Origin: DYEP01 sp040755615
GTDB taxonomy: Bacteria; Bacillota; Sulfobacillia; DUSP01; DYEP01
DNA length: 56,829 nt
Reading direction: 5' to 3'
NCBI GenBank assembly: GCA_040755615.1
Contig: JBFMAL010000017.1
Location: 1 to 56,829, forward strand
Numbering within the stretch: the stretch's first letter is position 1; each line of letters starts with the position of its first letter. The notes below the pieces were generated by a model, which worked only from the letters and a program-made list of their open reading frames with translations, was not told the origin of the DNA and did no database searches. Both the position numbers and the translations under genes were made by a program. This document shows, piece by piece, positions 35,331 to 43,222 of the stretch.

Positions 35331-36517
35331 CACCTGATCGTTCGCAACCGCGACTGTGGGCGGCACCCGCCTCCCCAGATCCCGGACGACCGCGACTACC
35401 TGTACGACTTTCCGGTAATCGATATGCTGTGGTATGTCATGCTCCGTGTGTACGATGGTACCGAGGAGGTCATCCCCGTTTGTTATAAAGGCAAGGGTCG
35501 GGATGCCGAGCGCCCAGAAGAAGCCGTGATCCCCGAGTACCACTGCTCCGGGATGAAATCTCCGTGTTTCCCCGCAGCGGTCAGCACTCCGGCGGCGCGT
35601 TGTTCGGAGAGTTCGAACATGGAAATGGCAGTGGGCCGGTCTTTCATGCCCACGCCGTCGATGTTCACGGCCATCTGGACCTCGTCCGGAGGGAACTCCG
35701 CGGTATACAGCGCGTCCCCGGGGGACCAGCTATCTTCGCCGCCGTAGGCCACAAATTCAAGAGATAGATCAGCACCCGCCCCATTCAGCTACTTTACCGC
35801 AAGCAAGAGCGCGGCCATTCCGGATGCGTTGTGCAATGCTCCGGGCGTACCCGGTTTGGTGTCGTAGTGCGCGCAGATCACGGCTTTTCCGCCTCTTGCT
35901 CCCCGTTTACGACCGATCACATCGTTCCTGTGCCTGTATGTCTCTCACTGGCTATGTTGAGCGTGGCCTGCGCCCCCGCGTTTTCCAGAATCCACAGCCC
36001 GTCGCTTCCGGAGACTGTAACAGAGGGAATGGTGAATTCGCTGTATTCGATCACTACGGGAATCGCACCTGCGTAGTGATTCAGCGTGATGACCGCAGCA
36101 GGCGCCTTCTCAAGAAGCAGCGCGATAAGCCGGTCCTGTTCTTCTGCTGCGTAGAAGTTGCGGTCGAATGCGGGTGATATCGCCGTGCAGCACCACGATC
36201 TGGCCTTTAACGTCCAAAGACTCGAGTTCATCCGCTGAGATCACTGGCACCAGGCGTGCGGTCAGCGCACGCTGGAGAGTAAGTATTAGCGGCTGCGTCG
36301 ACCCGTTTCCCGGCGACCTTCAGCAGCGTGCAGGTCGCCTGCCAGTCCGGGCACGGGTATTCCTGCCGCGCGACTCATACCCTGCGTCCTGAAGCTGCCG
36401 GGCGATGAACTCCGCGGCAGAGCGGTTGGCCGGAGAGCCTGCTGGCCGGGCCCCGAGTGTTAAAGACAGATGCCTCACGCAGTGTTCCACGTAACTTAGG
36501 TGATCGGAGAACGACAT
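35298..36517 (-). pseudogene. Decayed M28-family aminopeptidase
   Basis: Reading 36517 down to 35298, pieces of one peptidase appear in order but in changing frames: HLSLTLGARPAGSPANRSAA, then VITLNHYAGAIPVVIEYSEF, then AVICAHYDTKPGTPGALHNA (zinc-ligand region), an in-frame TAG, then FVAYGGEDSW and the C-terminal HGFFWALGIPTLAFITNGDD. At least three frameshifts and one stop are needed to explain this. The gene is dead in this assembly. The family removes N-terminal amino acids using two zinc ions. Confidence 0.7.
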
Positions 36518-36594
36518 GTGAAACCCTACTTTGCTTTTGTGTCCAGATTAATACTACACTCGGACATAAACCCTGGTGCGCATATGGGAGGGTT

Positions 36595-37351
36595 TCATTC
36601 TTCCGCCAGACGTTCAATGGTGCGAAGTCTCGTAATGAGCGCCTCGGCCGACGCCTCGATGCTTTTTACCCTGGAGAGCCACTGTTCCGTGTTGTAGAAA
36701 ATGTCTTCTTCATCTGGCAGCGGCTTGTTCAGGACACCGGTGAGTCCCGGATGCCCATTTCGTAGTGTTGGATCATCAGGTGAATCGACATCAAGCTGAA
36801 CCTTGCTTTTCGCAGCACCCTGATGACGTAGAGCCTTCGGATCTCGGGGTCACCGTACACTCGATAGCCGCTGCCTGCGTCGCGCGGCACGGTGATCAGG
36901 CCGTTTCATTTCCAGCTGCGCAGGGTGTCCCAGGATACGCCCAGCCGACTGGCAACCTCCTTGCTCCTGAGCTTCAGCGCGGCTGATGCGGCAGGAGCGT
37001 CGCCCCCTGCCGCCCACGCCTCAAGCTCTCCGGCGGCGATCTCGGCTTTTGCCCGCTCCTCCCTGACCACGCGAGGTGCAAGAGCGCCAGCTCCTGCGCT
37101 GTACAAAGGTGGCCTCCGGCTGACAGCTGCAACACCGCCAGCGCCTTTTCCCATATCGCCCCTCCGAGCCATGTGCTCTGGAAGGCATCTCGTACCAGGA
37201 GCACGTACTCAAGATGGAGCCTGCTATATGCCCGGTAGCCGTTGCCAGCCCGGGGCACCTGCGGGATCAAGCCAAGTTCTTCGTACAGTCTGACAGTATT
37301 GGGATGAATACCGCACCTTTTTGCGACCTCTGAAGTCCTGTAGGTACGCAC
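36595..37351 (-). pseudogene. Decayed double-MerR transcriptional regulator
   Basis: The first MerR helix-turn-helix is clear (YRTSEVAKRCGIHPNTVRLY, EELGLIPQVPRAGNGYRAYS). After a frame change near 37070 a second one follows: LRSKEVASRLGVSWDTLRSW, then past a TGA, GLITVPRDAGSGYRVYGDPE. The C-terminal helices run on in a third frame to EALITRLRTIERLAEE, with a stop at 36595-36597. A two-HTH MerR architecture of about 250 residues is known in Clostridia and Bacilli. At least three lesions make this copy non-functional unless the sequence is in error. Confidence 0.65.
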
Positions 37352-37413
37352 GCTGTTTGTTTCGTTCTCCTTCCGGGCGCGGCCTCATGCGCCGCGTTGC
37401 GGCGAAAGGCAGC

Positions 37414-38367
37414 TTAACGCAAGTCCACGAGCAACCGGCCGTTTTCGATGACTGCCCTGCCATCCAAATAGAGCGTGGGATGAAGCAGCACCCCGTCAAG
37501 GTGAACGGGGACTTTCACCTGCCCTCCCATGAACGCATTATTCCCCAGCGCGATGTGCACTGTACCTCGGACTTTCTCGTCCTCAAGCACGTTACCAGAC
37601 AGCGTGGCGCCGGGGTTGGTGCCTATGCCAAGTTCAGCTACGGTATATGCCTGGTGTCCGAAGGGCCAAAGCAGCTCCTGTAGCCTCTGGGCCTCCTCTC
37701 CGCCCCGGATACTCACCACCTGACCCGCCTTCACTCCCATGGTGATGGGCGTGTGCAAAAGCCCTATGCCCGCAATGGAGCCGTCCACTACGATCCAGCC
37801 TTCTGCTGCGGTTTCAAGCGGTGCGATAAACGCCTCTCCCGCGGGCAGGTTACCGAAATCTCCGGGACGGGTGAGCAAACCTGTGTCCGCTATGCCCTTT
37901 CTGTCTGAAAGCGTCAGCGTGAGTTCGGTGCCTGCCGGCGATACCAGCCGGGCGTGGCGGGCCTGCGAGAGCATGTCGGCGAGCTGCACTGACATTTCTG
38001 CGATCCCGGTGTAGTCAACGGCGAGCGTCCGTTCCATCACGCCGCGGGTAATACCGGGCATGGTCGCCACGCGTGCTCCTAGGGCACATGCCTCCTGCCT
38101 GGCTCGGGTATGAGAAAGCGACTTGGTGGTGGGCGCAATAACAATGTTAGATGCGCGCATGGCAGCTGCGACGGGAGCGGGCGGTTCCGCGCCGTGGCTT
38201 TGCCTTTCGCTCATTTGGATGAGCATGGCCTCAAGCCCGAGGCTCTGAGCTTCTCCGTAAAACGCCAGGGCGATATCCTCTGATTTATCGTCTGCCACCA
38301 CCAGCACAGTCTCGTCCTCTCTGGCGCCCATGTTCTGCTTCAGCACTGCGCTTGCAACTTCTCGCAC
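37414..38367 (-). CDS. M29-family (aminopeptidase T-like) metallopeptidase
   Basis: The protein matches the thermophilic aminopeptidase family: N-terminus VREVASAVLKQNMGAREDET, the segment GIGTNPGATLSGNVLEDEKV, and the C-terminal metal-ligand region GTVHIALGNNAFMGGQ and PVHLDGVLLHPTLYLDG. From GTG at 38367 it has 317 residues and aligns with usual family starts; AAAGGTGG lies upstream. An ATG at 38442 would add 25 residues of acidic sequence and overlap the divergent splB leader. It is divergently arranged with splB. Confidence 0.8.
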   Translation of the reverse strand: MREVASAVLKQNMGAREDETVLVVADDKSEDIALAFYGEAQSLGLEAMLIQMSERQSHGAEPPAPVAAAMRASNIVIAPTTKSLSHTRARQEACALGARVATMPGITRGVMERTLAVDYTGIAEMSVQLADMLSQARHARLVSPAGTELTLTLSDRKGIADTGLLTRPGDFGNLPAGEAFIAPLETAAEGWIVVDGSIAGIGLLHTPITMGVKAGQVVSIRGGEEAQRLQELLWPFGHQAYTVAELGIGTNPGATLSGNVLEDEKVRGTVHIALGNNAFMGGQVKVPVHLDGVLLHPTLYLDGRAVIENGRLLVDLR

Positions 38368-38464
38368 GAGATGGCTACCACCTTTCACTTCTTGTTTTTC
38401 CGACACTTCTTCAGACTGATGTTCCGATCCTTCAGTGGGCATGATCCTTTCTGGAGGTGTTTGC

Positions 38465-39460
38465 GTGGTATTTGTCCCGAGGGTGCTATATGTTCAGAAG
38501 GCGGCCCTGTCTTATCCTAGGGCAGCCCGGGCTATACGCATCCTGAAGAAAAAAGACGTACCGGTGGTGGAGTTCTCAGGAAGGCTGCCCCTGGGTCACA
38601 CAGATGACGTGCAGCGTTTCTTTCTCTCAAAACGGTCGCTGGTGCTGTCAGTGAGAAAGCCTACACCCTTTGCCACATGCAGGCCGTCCGCAGATTATCA
38701 GCTACCGCTCGCCTCAGGCTGTCCGGGACTGTGCGAGTACTGCTACCTGCATACCGCGCTCGGTCTCCGATCGTACCTCAGAGTATACGTGAACCTGGAA
38801 GAAACATTGAGCGACGCGGCCCGGTTGATGGAGGCTTCCCCGGAACCGCTGCGCTTTGAAGGTGCAGCCACCTCCGATCCTCTGCCGGCGGAGCGGTACA
38901 CGGGTGTGCTCGCGGATACCATATCGTTCTTTGCGGGCTGTCAGGCCTGGTTCAGGTTTGTAACTAAGTCCGCGGACATTGAGCCGCTCTTTGGCATCCG
39001 CCACGCGGGCAGGACCACAGTGCGGTTCAGCGTAAACGCTGAACGCTACATAGGTAGTTTTGAGCATGGGACGGCCGGACTACTGGAGAGATTATCTGCT
39101 GCCCACCGGTTGCGACATGAGGGCTACCCAGTGGGTCTTTTGGTGGCCCCGGTGTTTTTGGAATCGGGTTGGGAAGACGCGTACCTCCAGTTGATCAGGC
39201 AAATAAAGAAAGCGGGACTTGATGGCGTAGAGCTTGAGTTTGTCACCCATCGATTTACTGCTAGAGCTAGGGAGAATATAAGGAGGGTGTTCCCGCACAC
39301 GAATTTACCCATGCAAGAAGAGGGGAGGCGGTACCGCCGCGGGCAGTTCGGTTACGGAAAATACGTGTATGATGAGAGCACGATGTCACGAGCCAGGGAC
39401 GTAATGCTCGGCGAGGTGGCTCGGCTTTTACCGCGCTCAAGGGTGCTGTATTTTGTCTGA
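38465..39460 (+). CDS. splB: Spore photoproduct lyase (radical SAM)
   Basis: The enzyme reverses the UV lesion 5-thyminyl-5,6-dihydrothymine in spore DNA during germination. The radical SAM cysteines appear in SGCPGLCEYCYLHTALG (C-X3-C-X2-C). The family C-terminal region is recognisable in ELEFVTHRFTARARENI and RRGQFGYGKYVYDE. GTG at 38465 lies six bases after GGAGGTG and gives the family N-terminus VVFVPRVLYVQKAALSYP. The product is 331 residues. It supports an endospore-forming host. Its 3' end overlaps the convergent gene by 24 bases. Confidence 0.9.
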   Translation: MVFVPRVLYVQKAALSYPRAARAIRILKKKDVPVVEFSGRLPLGHTDDVQRFFLSKRSLVLSVRKPTPFATCRPSADYQLPLASGCPGLCEYCYLHTALGLRSYLRVYVNLEETLSDAARLMEASPEPLRFEGAATSDPLPAERYTGVLADTISFFAGCQAWFRFVTKSADIEPLFGIRHAGRTTVRFSVNAERYIGSFEHGTAGLLERLSAAHRLRHEGYPVGLLVAPVFLESGWEDAYLQLIRQIKKAGLDGVELEFVTHRFTARARENIRRVFPHTNLPMQEEGRRYRRGQFGYGKYVYDESTMSRARDVMLGEVARLLPRSRVLYFV

Positions 39461-40498
39461 ATCATCCTTCCGCCGCCCCTTCATCGATACCTCGCGGGCG
39501 ACCAGCAGTCCACCCAGAAACATTGTGGAATAGTATGTGATGAAGCGCCAAATGAGCACGAACACACCAAGCAGGTGCAATGGGACGATCCTGCCGAACA
39601 GCGCGGCAAACCCGAGCTCAGCGGCGCCCGAGGAACCGGGTGTCGGAGCATATGCTGCAGCTAGGTAGAATATTAAGGCAGTGAGAAGCACGTGAGCAAC
39701 GGGCGAACGCACATCCAACCCGCGAAGCAGCAAAACCGGCACGAATAGCACGAGGAGCCAGCTTGCCAAGCTCAAAAGGGCGACGAGAGCCAGGTGGCGC
39801 CTCTTCTCCCGGGCGAAGGTGTTGACCCCCACCCGGAAGTCGGTGGTGGTCTTCTCGAGCGAGGAGATAAGCTGGGCGAGCCTGCGCCTGCCGATGAACC
39901 TTCTTGCGAAGCGCGAGGCGCCCGCGCGCCGCGCCAGCGTACCTATTTGCTCCGGCCGAGCGGTGAAATACCAGAACATCAACAGCAAGGCCGCATATAC
40001 CAAGATACCGGCAGTGAGCACGGCGTTCAATGTGGGGGGCAGGCTCCAGCTGACCTTTGCTACGAAAAACCATACAGCTATGGAGATCCCAAGGCAAAGC
40101 CTGGCCAGCGCACCCGAAAGACCTTTCACCGCCACAACTGCGGTGCAGTCCCCCAGAGCGATGCCCTCCCGGTGCAAGAGGTACACCTGTACCGGTTCAC
40201 CGCCTGTATCAAAAGGGGTGATCCCAGCAGCAAAGCCGCCGATCAAGGCGATCTTCAGCGATGTACGGTACTGGAGCCTCTCACCCAGCGCGTCGATGAG
40301 AACAGTCATCTTAAGCGCTTCCAGAGCCCAGCTGACGACCACCAGCGCCAGCGAGACGAGCAGGTACAAAGGGTGGACGCTCAGAAGGCTCGCGACGACA
40401 GCGCGGCCGCTGCCAAGCCGTGTAAGCACGTAGAGGCAAAGGATGCTTGATGCTAGAGCGACCAGCGTTCCGGCGATGACCCGTCGGAGTTCCGGCAA
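39437..40498 (-). CDS. Flippase-like membrane protein (UPF0104/YbhN, LPG-synthase TM domain)
   Basis: The protein has about eight hydrophobic segments and motifs of the lysylphosphatidylglycerol synthase transmembrane family: ALIGGFAAGITPFDTGGEPV, VKGLSGALARL, and the late YAPTPGSSGAAELGFAALFG. The catalytic C-terminal domain of MprF is absent. Starts are ambiguous: TTG at 40498 follows GAGAGGTG; ATG at 40531 and ATG at 40591 are possible but have poorer sites. Lipid flipping is inferred from the family. Confidence 0.8.
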   Translation of the reverse strand: MPELRRVIAGTLVALASSILCLYVLTRLGSGRAVVASLLSVHPLYLLVSLALVVVSWALEALKMTVLIDALGERLQYRTSLKIALIGGFAAGITPFDTGGEPVQVYLLHREGIALGDCTAVVAVKGLSGALARLCLGISIAVWFFVAKVSWSLPPTLNAVLTAGILVYAALLLMFWYFTARPEQIGTLARRAGASRFARRFIGRRRLAQLISSLEKTTTDFRVGVNTFAREKRRHLALVALLSLASWLLVLFVPVLLLRGLDVRSPVAHVLLTALIFYLAAAYAPTPGSSGAAELGFAALFGRIVPLHLLGVFVLIWRFITYYSTMFLGGLLVAREVSMKGRRKDDSDKIQHP

Positions 40499-40605
40499 AC
40501 GGCGCACCTCTCTCTTCGCAGGGAACTGCATCCATCCCGTAGTATTAACAAGATATTGGAAGGAAAACAAGAAAGGGAGGGATGGCGCCAAAAGGCGCCT
40601 AAGGC

Positions 40606-41577
40606 ATGAAACGACTGTTTGAGCCTTTTGAGATACGGGAACTTATTCTACGCAACCGGCTCGCGATTCCTCCTTTGGCGAACAACAAGGCCGGCGAAAA
40701 CGGCGAGGTAACGGACGAACTGATCCTGCATTACCGAGAGCGAAGCGGTGACGTAGGGCTTGTGGTTGTCGAGCACAGTTTCATCACTCCCGAAGGCCGC
40801 TATACAACGAGGCAGCTTGGAATACATGACGATTCGCTGCTTGACGGGCTATCGGGGCTTGCTTCCGCGATCCGTGCGGAGGGAGCGGCGGCTGCCATCC
40901 AGATCACACATGCGGGCTCAAGGGGCTGCAGCGACGTGCTCCGTGCCCCCTCGCCGGTAGTTCACCCCAGGGGCGCGTCGCGCGTGCCGGAGGAACTGTC
41001 TGTCAGCGAGATGAAGGGCCTCATCCAGCTCTTCGTTGCGGCGGCAAGACGCGCTGAGTGCGCAGGATTTGACCTTGTGGAAGTGCATGGCGCCCACGGT
41101 TACCTGCTTTCTCAGTTCCTTTCGCCTATCACCAACAAGAGGCAGGACGGCTACGGAGGCAGGCTGGAGAACCGGCTACGCTTCCCCATGGAAGTGGTTG
41201 AAGCGGTGAAACGCGCGGTGGGCGTACCCTTGATGTATCGGCTGGGTGCGGAGGATGGTATCGAAGGGGGCATTAGCCTTGACGATGTGCCAAAGATGGC
41301 GCCGCTGCTGAAAGAGGCGGGGGTGGACGTACTGGACATCTCGGGAGGGCTCATGGGGTGGGAGATGGTGAACGAACGGCCTGGCCTTTTTGTGCCCTAC
41401 GCGGAAGCGGCCAGGCGTTCATCGGGACTTCCATGCATGGTCACAGGCGGCATCCACGACCCGGCCTTTGCCGATGCTATCGTCAGGGAGGACAGAGCTG
41501 ATATAGTGGGCGTGGGCAGGCCCTTCCTTAAAGACCCGGAGTGGGCCAAGAAGGCGCGCGCAAATCTTATGCAGTAG
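40606..41577 (+). CDS. Old-yellow-enzyme family NADH:flavin oxidoreductase
   Basis: The FMN-binding TIM barrel of 323 residues opens with LFEPFEIRELILRNRLAIPP. Other family segments are IQITHAGSRG, FDLVEVHGAHGYLLSQFLSP with the His/His pair region, NKRQDGYGGRLENRLRFPME, and VTGGIHDPAFADAIV with GVGRPFLKDPEW. The Fe-S and second flavin domains of 2,4-dienoyl-CoA reductase are absent, so it is the short form. The physiological substrate is unknown. The hairpin GGCGCC-AAAA-GGCGCC lies just upstream (40583-40598). Confidence 0.9.
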   Translation: MKRLFEPFEIRELILRNRLAIPPLANNKAGENGEVTDELILHYRERSGDVGLVVVEHSFITPEGRYTTRQLGIHDDSLLDGLSGLASAIRAEGAAAAIQITHAGSRGCSDVLRAPSPVVHPRGASRVPEELSVSEMKGLIQLFVAAARRAECAGFDLVEVHGAHGYLLSQFLSPITNKRQDGYGGRLENRLRFPMEVVEAVKRAVGVPLMYRLGAEDGIEGGISLDDVPKMAPLLKEAGVDVLDISGGLMGWEMVNERPGLFVPYAEAARRSSGLPCMVTGGIHDPAFADAIVREDRADIVGVGRPFLKDPEWAKKARANLMQ

Positions 41578-42169
41578 TGCCGGTGCGTGAGCCATCGCGC
41601 GCGAGTACCCGCAGCCAGAACGCGAGCATGGTGCCCATAGAGGCGGCCGAAAGCAGGGTGCCAAGCCCGACCGGTCCACCCAGCGCCCAGCCTGCGGCAA
41701 GGCACACCAATTCCATGGTGGTCCGGACGGGGCCTACCCCGGAGCGGGTGCGCGACGCAAGGGCAAGGGTCAAAGAATCGCGCGGGCCTGCGCCCAGCCT
41801 CAGGCTCACGTACATTGCTATTCCGAGCGCCAGCAGGCAGCTGCCCAAAAACACGAAAAACACCCCAGAGAACACGCTGTCAGACCAGGGTACAAGCCCG
41901 GTGCGCTGGATGATGTCGATGAAGAACCCTACGAAAAACATGTTAAGCACCGTGGCGAAGGTAGGCTTTACGCCTAGCGCGTAACTGGTGATTATAATGA
42001 GCACACCCACCAATTGGTTCGCCTGGCCCAGTGTGACGGGCAGGTGATTGGTGATGCCCAGGTGAAGCACTGACCAGGGGTCAGAACCCAGGTTGCCCTG
42101 GACGATGAACACCATACCTAATGACATTACGAAGAAGCCGGGAAACAGAAGTATATACCTGCGCAACAC
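41567..42169 (-). CDS. YczE/YitT-type integral membrane protein
   Basis: The 200-residue protein has about six hydrophobic segments and the family's GSDPWSVLHLGI and GAGPRDSLTLAL motifs (two related half-repeats). GTG at 42169 follows GGGAGGTC by six bases; the longer frame from 42232 is not preceded by a site. The function is not known. It converges on the flavin oxidoreductase gene with an 11-base overlap. Confidence 0.8.
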   Translation of the reverse strand: MLRRYILLFPGFFVMSLGMVFIVQGNLGSDPWSVLHLGITNHLPVTLGQANQLVGVLIIITSYALGVKPTFATVLNMFFVGFFIDIIQRTGLVPWSDSVFSGVFFVFLGSCLLALGIAMYVSLRLGAGPRDSLTLALASRTRSGVGPVRTTMELVCLAAGWALGGPVGLGTLLSAASMGTMLAFWLRVLARDGSRTGTTA

Positions 42170-42246
42170 AAACGACCTCCCGAGTGCCAAACATATATTG
42201 AATACGACAGAATACAGTATAAACCTTTCCATCTCGGAGGTGAGTC

Positions 42247-42705
42247 ATGAGATACATCGCAGTGGTTGGGGCATCGGAGTGTTCGCCTGAAGTATATGAA
42301 ATGGCAAGAGAGGTGGGTAGAGAGATCGCGCGCTCAGGAGCGATCCTCGTATGCGGGGGCAGGGGAGGCGTCATGGAAGCGGCGTGCCGCGGGGCTACCG
42401 AAGCGGGCGGTGTGGCTATCGGTATTCTCCCAGGACTTGACAGGTCTTCTCAGAACCCGTACGTCACTTATAGCATAGTGACAGGTCTGGGGGACGCGAG
42501 AAACGCCGTGCTTGTGAGGTCTGCCGACGCCGTAATTGCCATATCCGGCGGGTACGGCACGCTCTCAGAAATAGGCCTTGCACTGAAGGCAGGGCGGCGG
42601 GTTGTGGGGCTTAAGACATGGGAGATCAAAAAGGATGATGGCGACACAAACCACTTGATCGGCGCATCATCCCCTAAAGAGGCTGTTATGCTCGCTATGG
42701 GATAA
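42247..42705 (+). CDS. TIGR00725 / LOG-like nucleotide-binding protein
   Basis: The Rossmann-type fold is shown by IAVVGASECSPEVYEMAREV, VCGGRGGVMEAACRGA, and ISGGYGTLSEIGLALKAG, the GG-x-GT-x-x-E signature shared with LOG cytokinin-activating and lysine-decarboxylase-like proteins. The product is 152 residues. ATG at 42247 follows CGGAGGTGA. Biochemical activity in bacteria of this type is unproven. Confidence 0.85.
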   Translation: MRYIAVVGASECSPEVYEMAREVGREIARSGAILVCGGRGGVMEAACRGATEAGGVAIGILPGLDRSSQNPYVTYSIVTGLGDARNAVLVRSADAVIAISGGYGTLSEIGLALKAGRRVVGLKTWEIKKDDGDTNHLIGASSPKEAVMLAMG

Positions 42706-43150
42706 CGCCTTCCATCTGTAGTAGGTATTCCTTGACATCTAGGCCTCCGCCGAAACCGGTCAGTCCGGACGTACCCACAACCCGGTGGCATGGTACTACG
42801 ATGGCCACGGGGTTCCTGGCGCACGCAGCTCCCACCGCGCGGTACGCGCGGGGAACGCCCGCCCTTTTGGCGACTTCGCCGTAAGTGGCCACCTGACCGA
42901 AGGGTATTTGCAAAAGCACGTTCCATACCACTTGCTGAAACGCCGTGCCACGCAAGTCAAGTGGAAGAGAGAACTGGCGGCGGCTTCCCGAGAAGTATTC
43001 GTTCAGCTGACGGATGGCGTCATCGACGAGGTCCGAGCTGCCCATGTCATCTCCATGGTAGTCAAAACTGATTTGCGAAAGGCCACGTTCCGTACAGCCG
43101 ATTCCAAGTGGGCCCACTGGGGACCAGTACTTTTTGACGCATACTAACAT
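42695..43150 (-). CDS. ogt: Methylated-DNA-protein-cysteine methyltransferase
   Basis: The suicide enzyme transfers the methyl group from O6-methylguanine to its own Cys. The active site IVVPCHRVVGTSG, the DNA-binding helix region IPFGQVATYGEVAKRAG and the arginine-finger AVGAACARNP are present. The product is 151 residues, normal for the short form. ATG at 43150 follows AAAGGAGGGG. The ends of this gene and the TIGR00725 gene overlap by 11 bases. Confidence 0.95.
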   Translation of the reverse strand: MLVCVKKYWSPVGPLGIGCTERGLSQISFDYHGDDMGSSDLVDDAIRQLNEYFSGSRRQFSLPLDLRGTAFQQVVWNVLLQIPFGQVATYGEVAKRAGVPRAYRAVGAACARNPVAIVVPCHRVVGTSGLTGFGGGLDVKEYLLQMEGVIP

Positions 43151-43222
43151 TGCTAAGAATACCCCTCCTTTGACATTACAGTATTTTGTTTGACTCTATG
43201 CGACGATCGGAGGACCCCGAGC

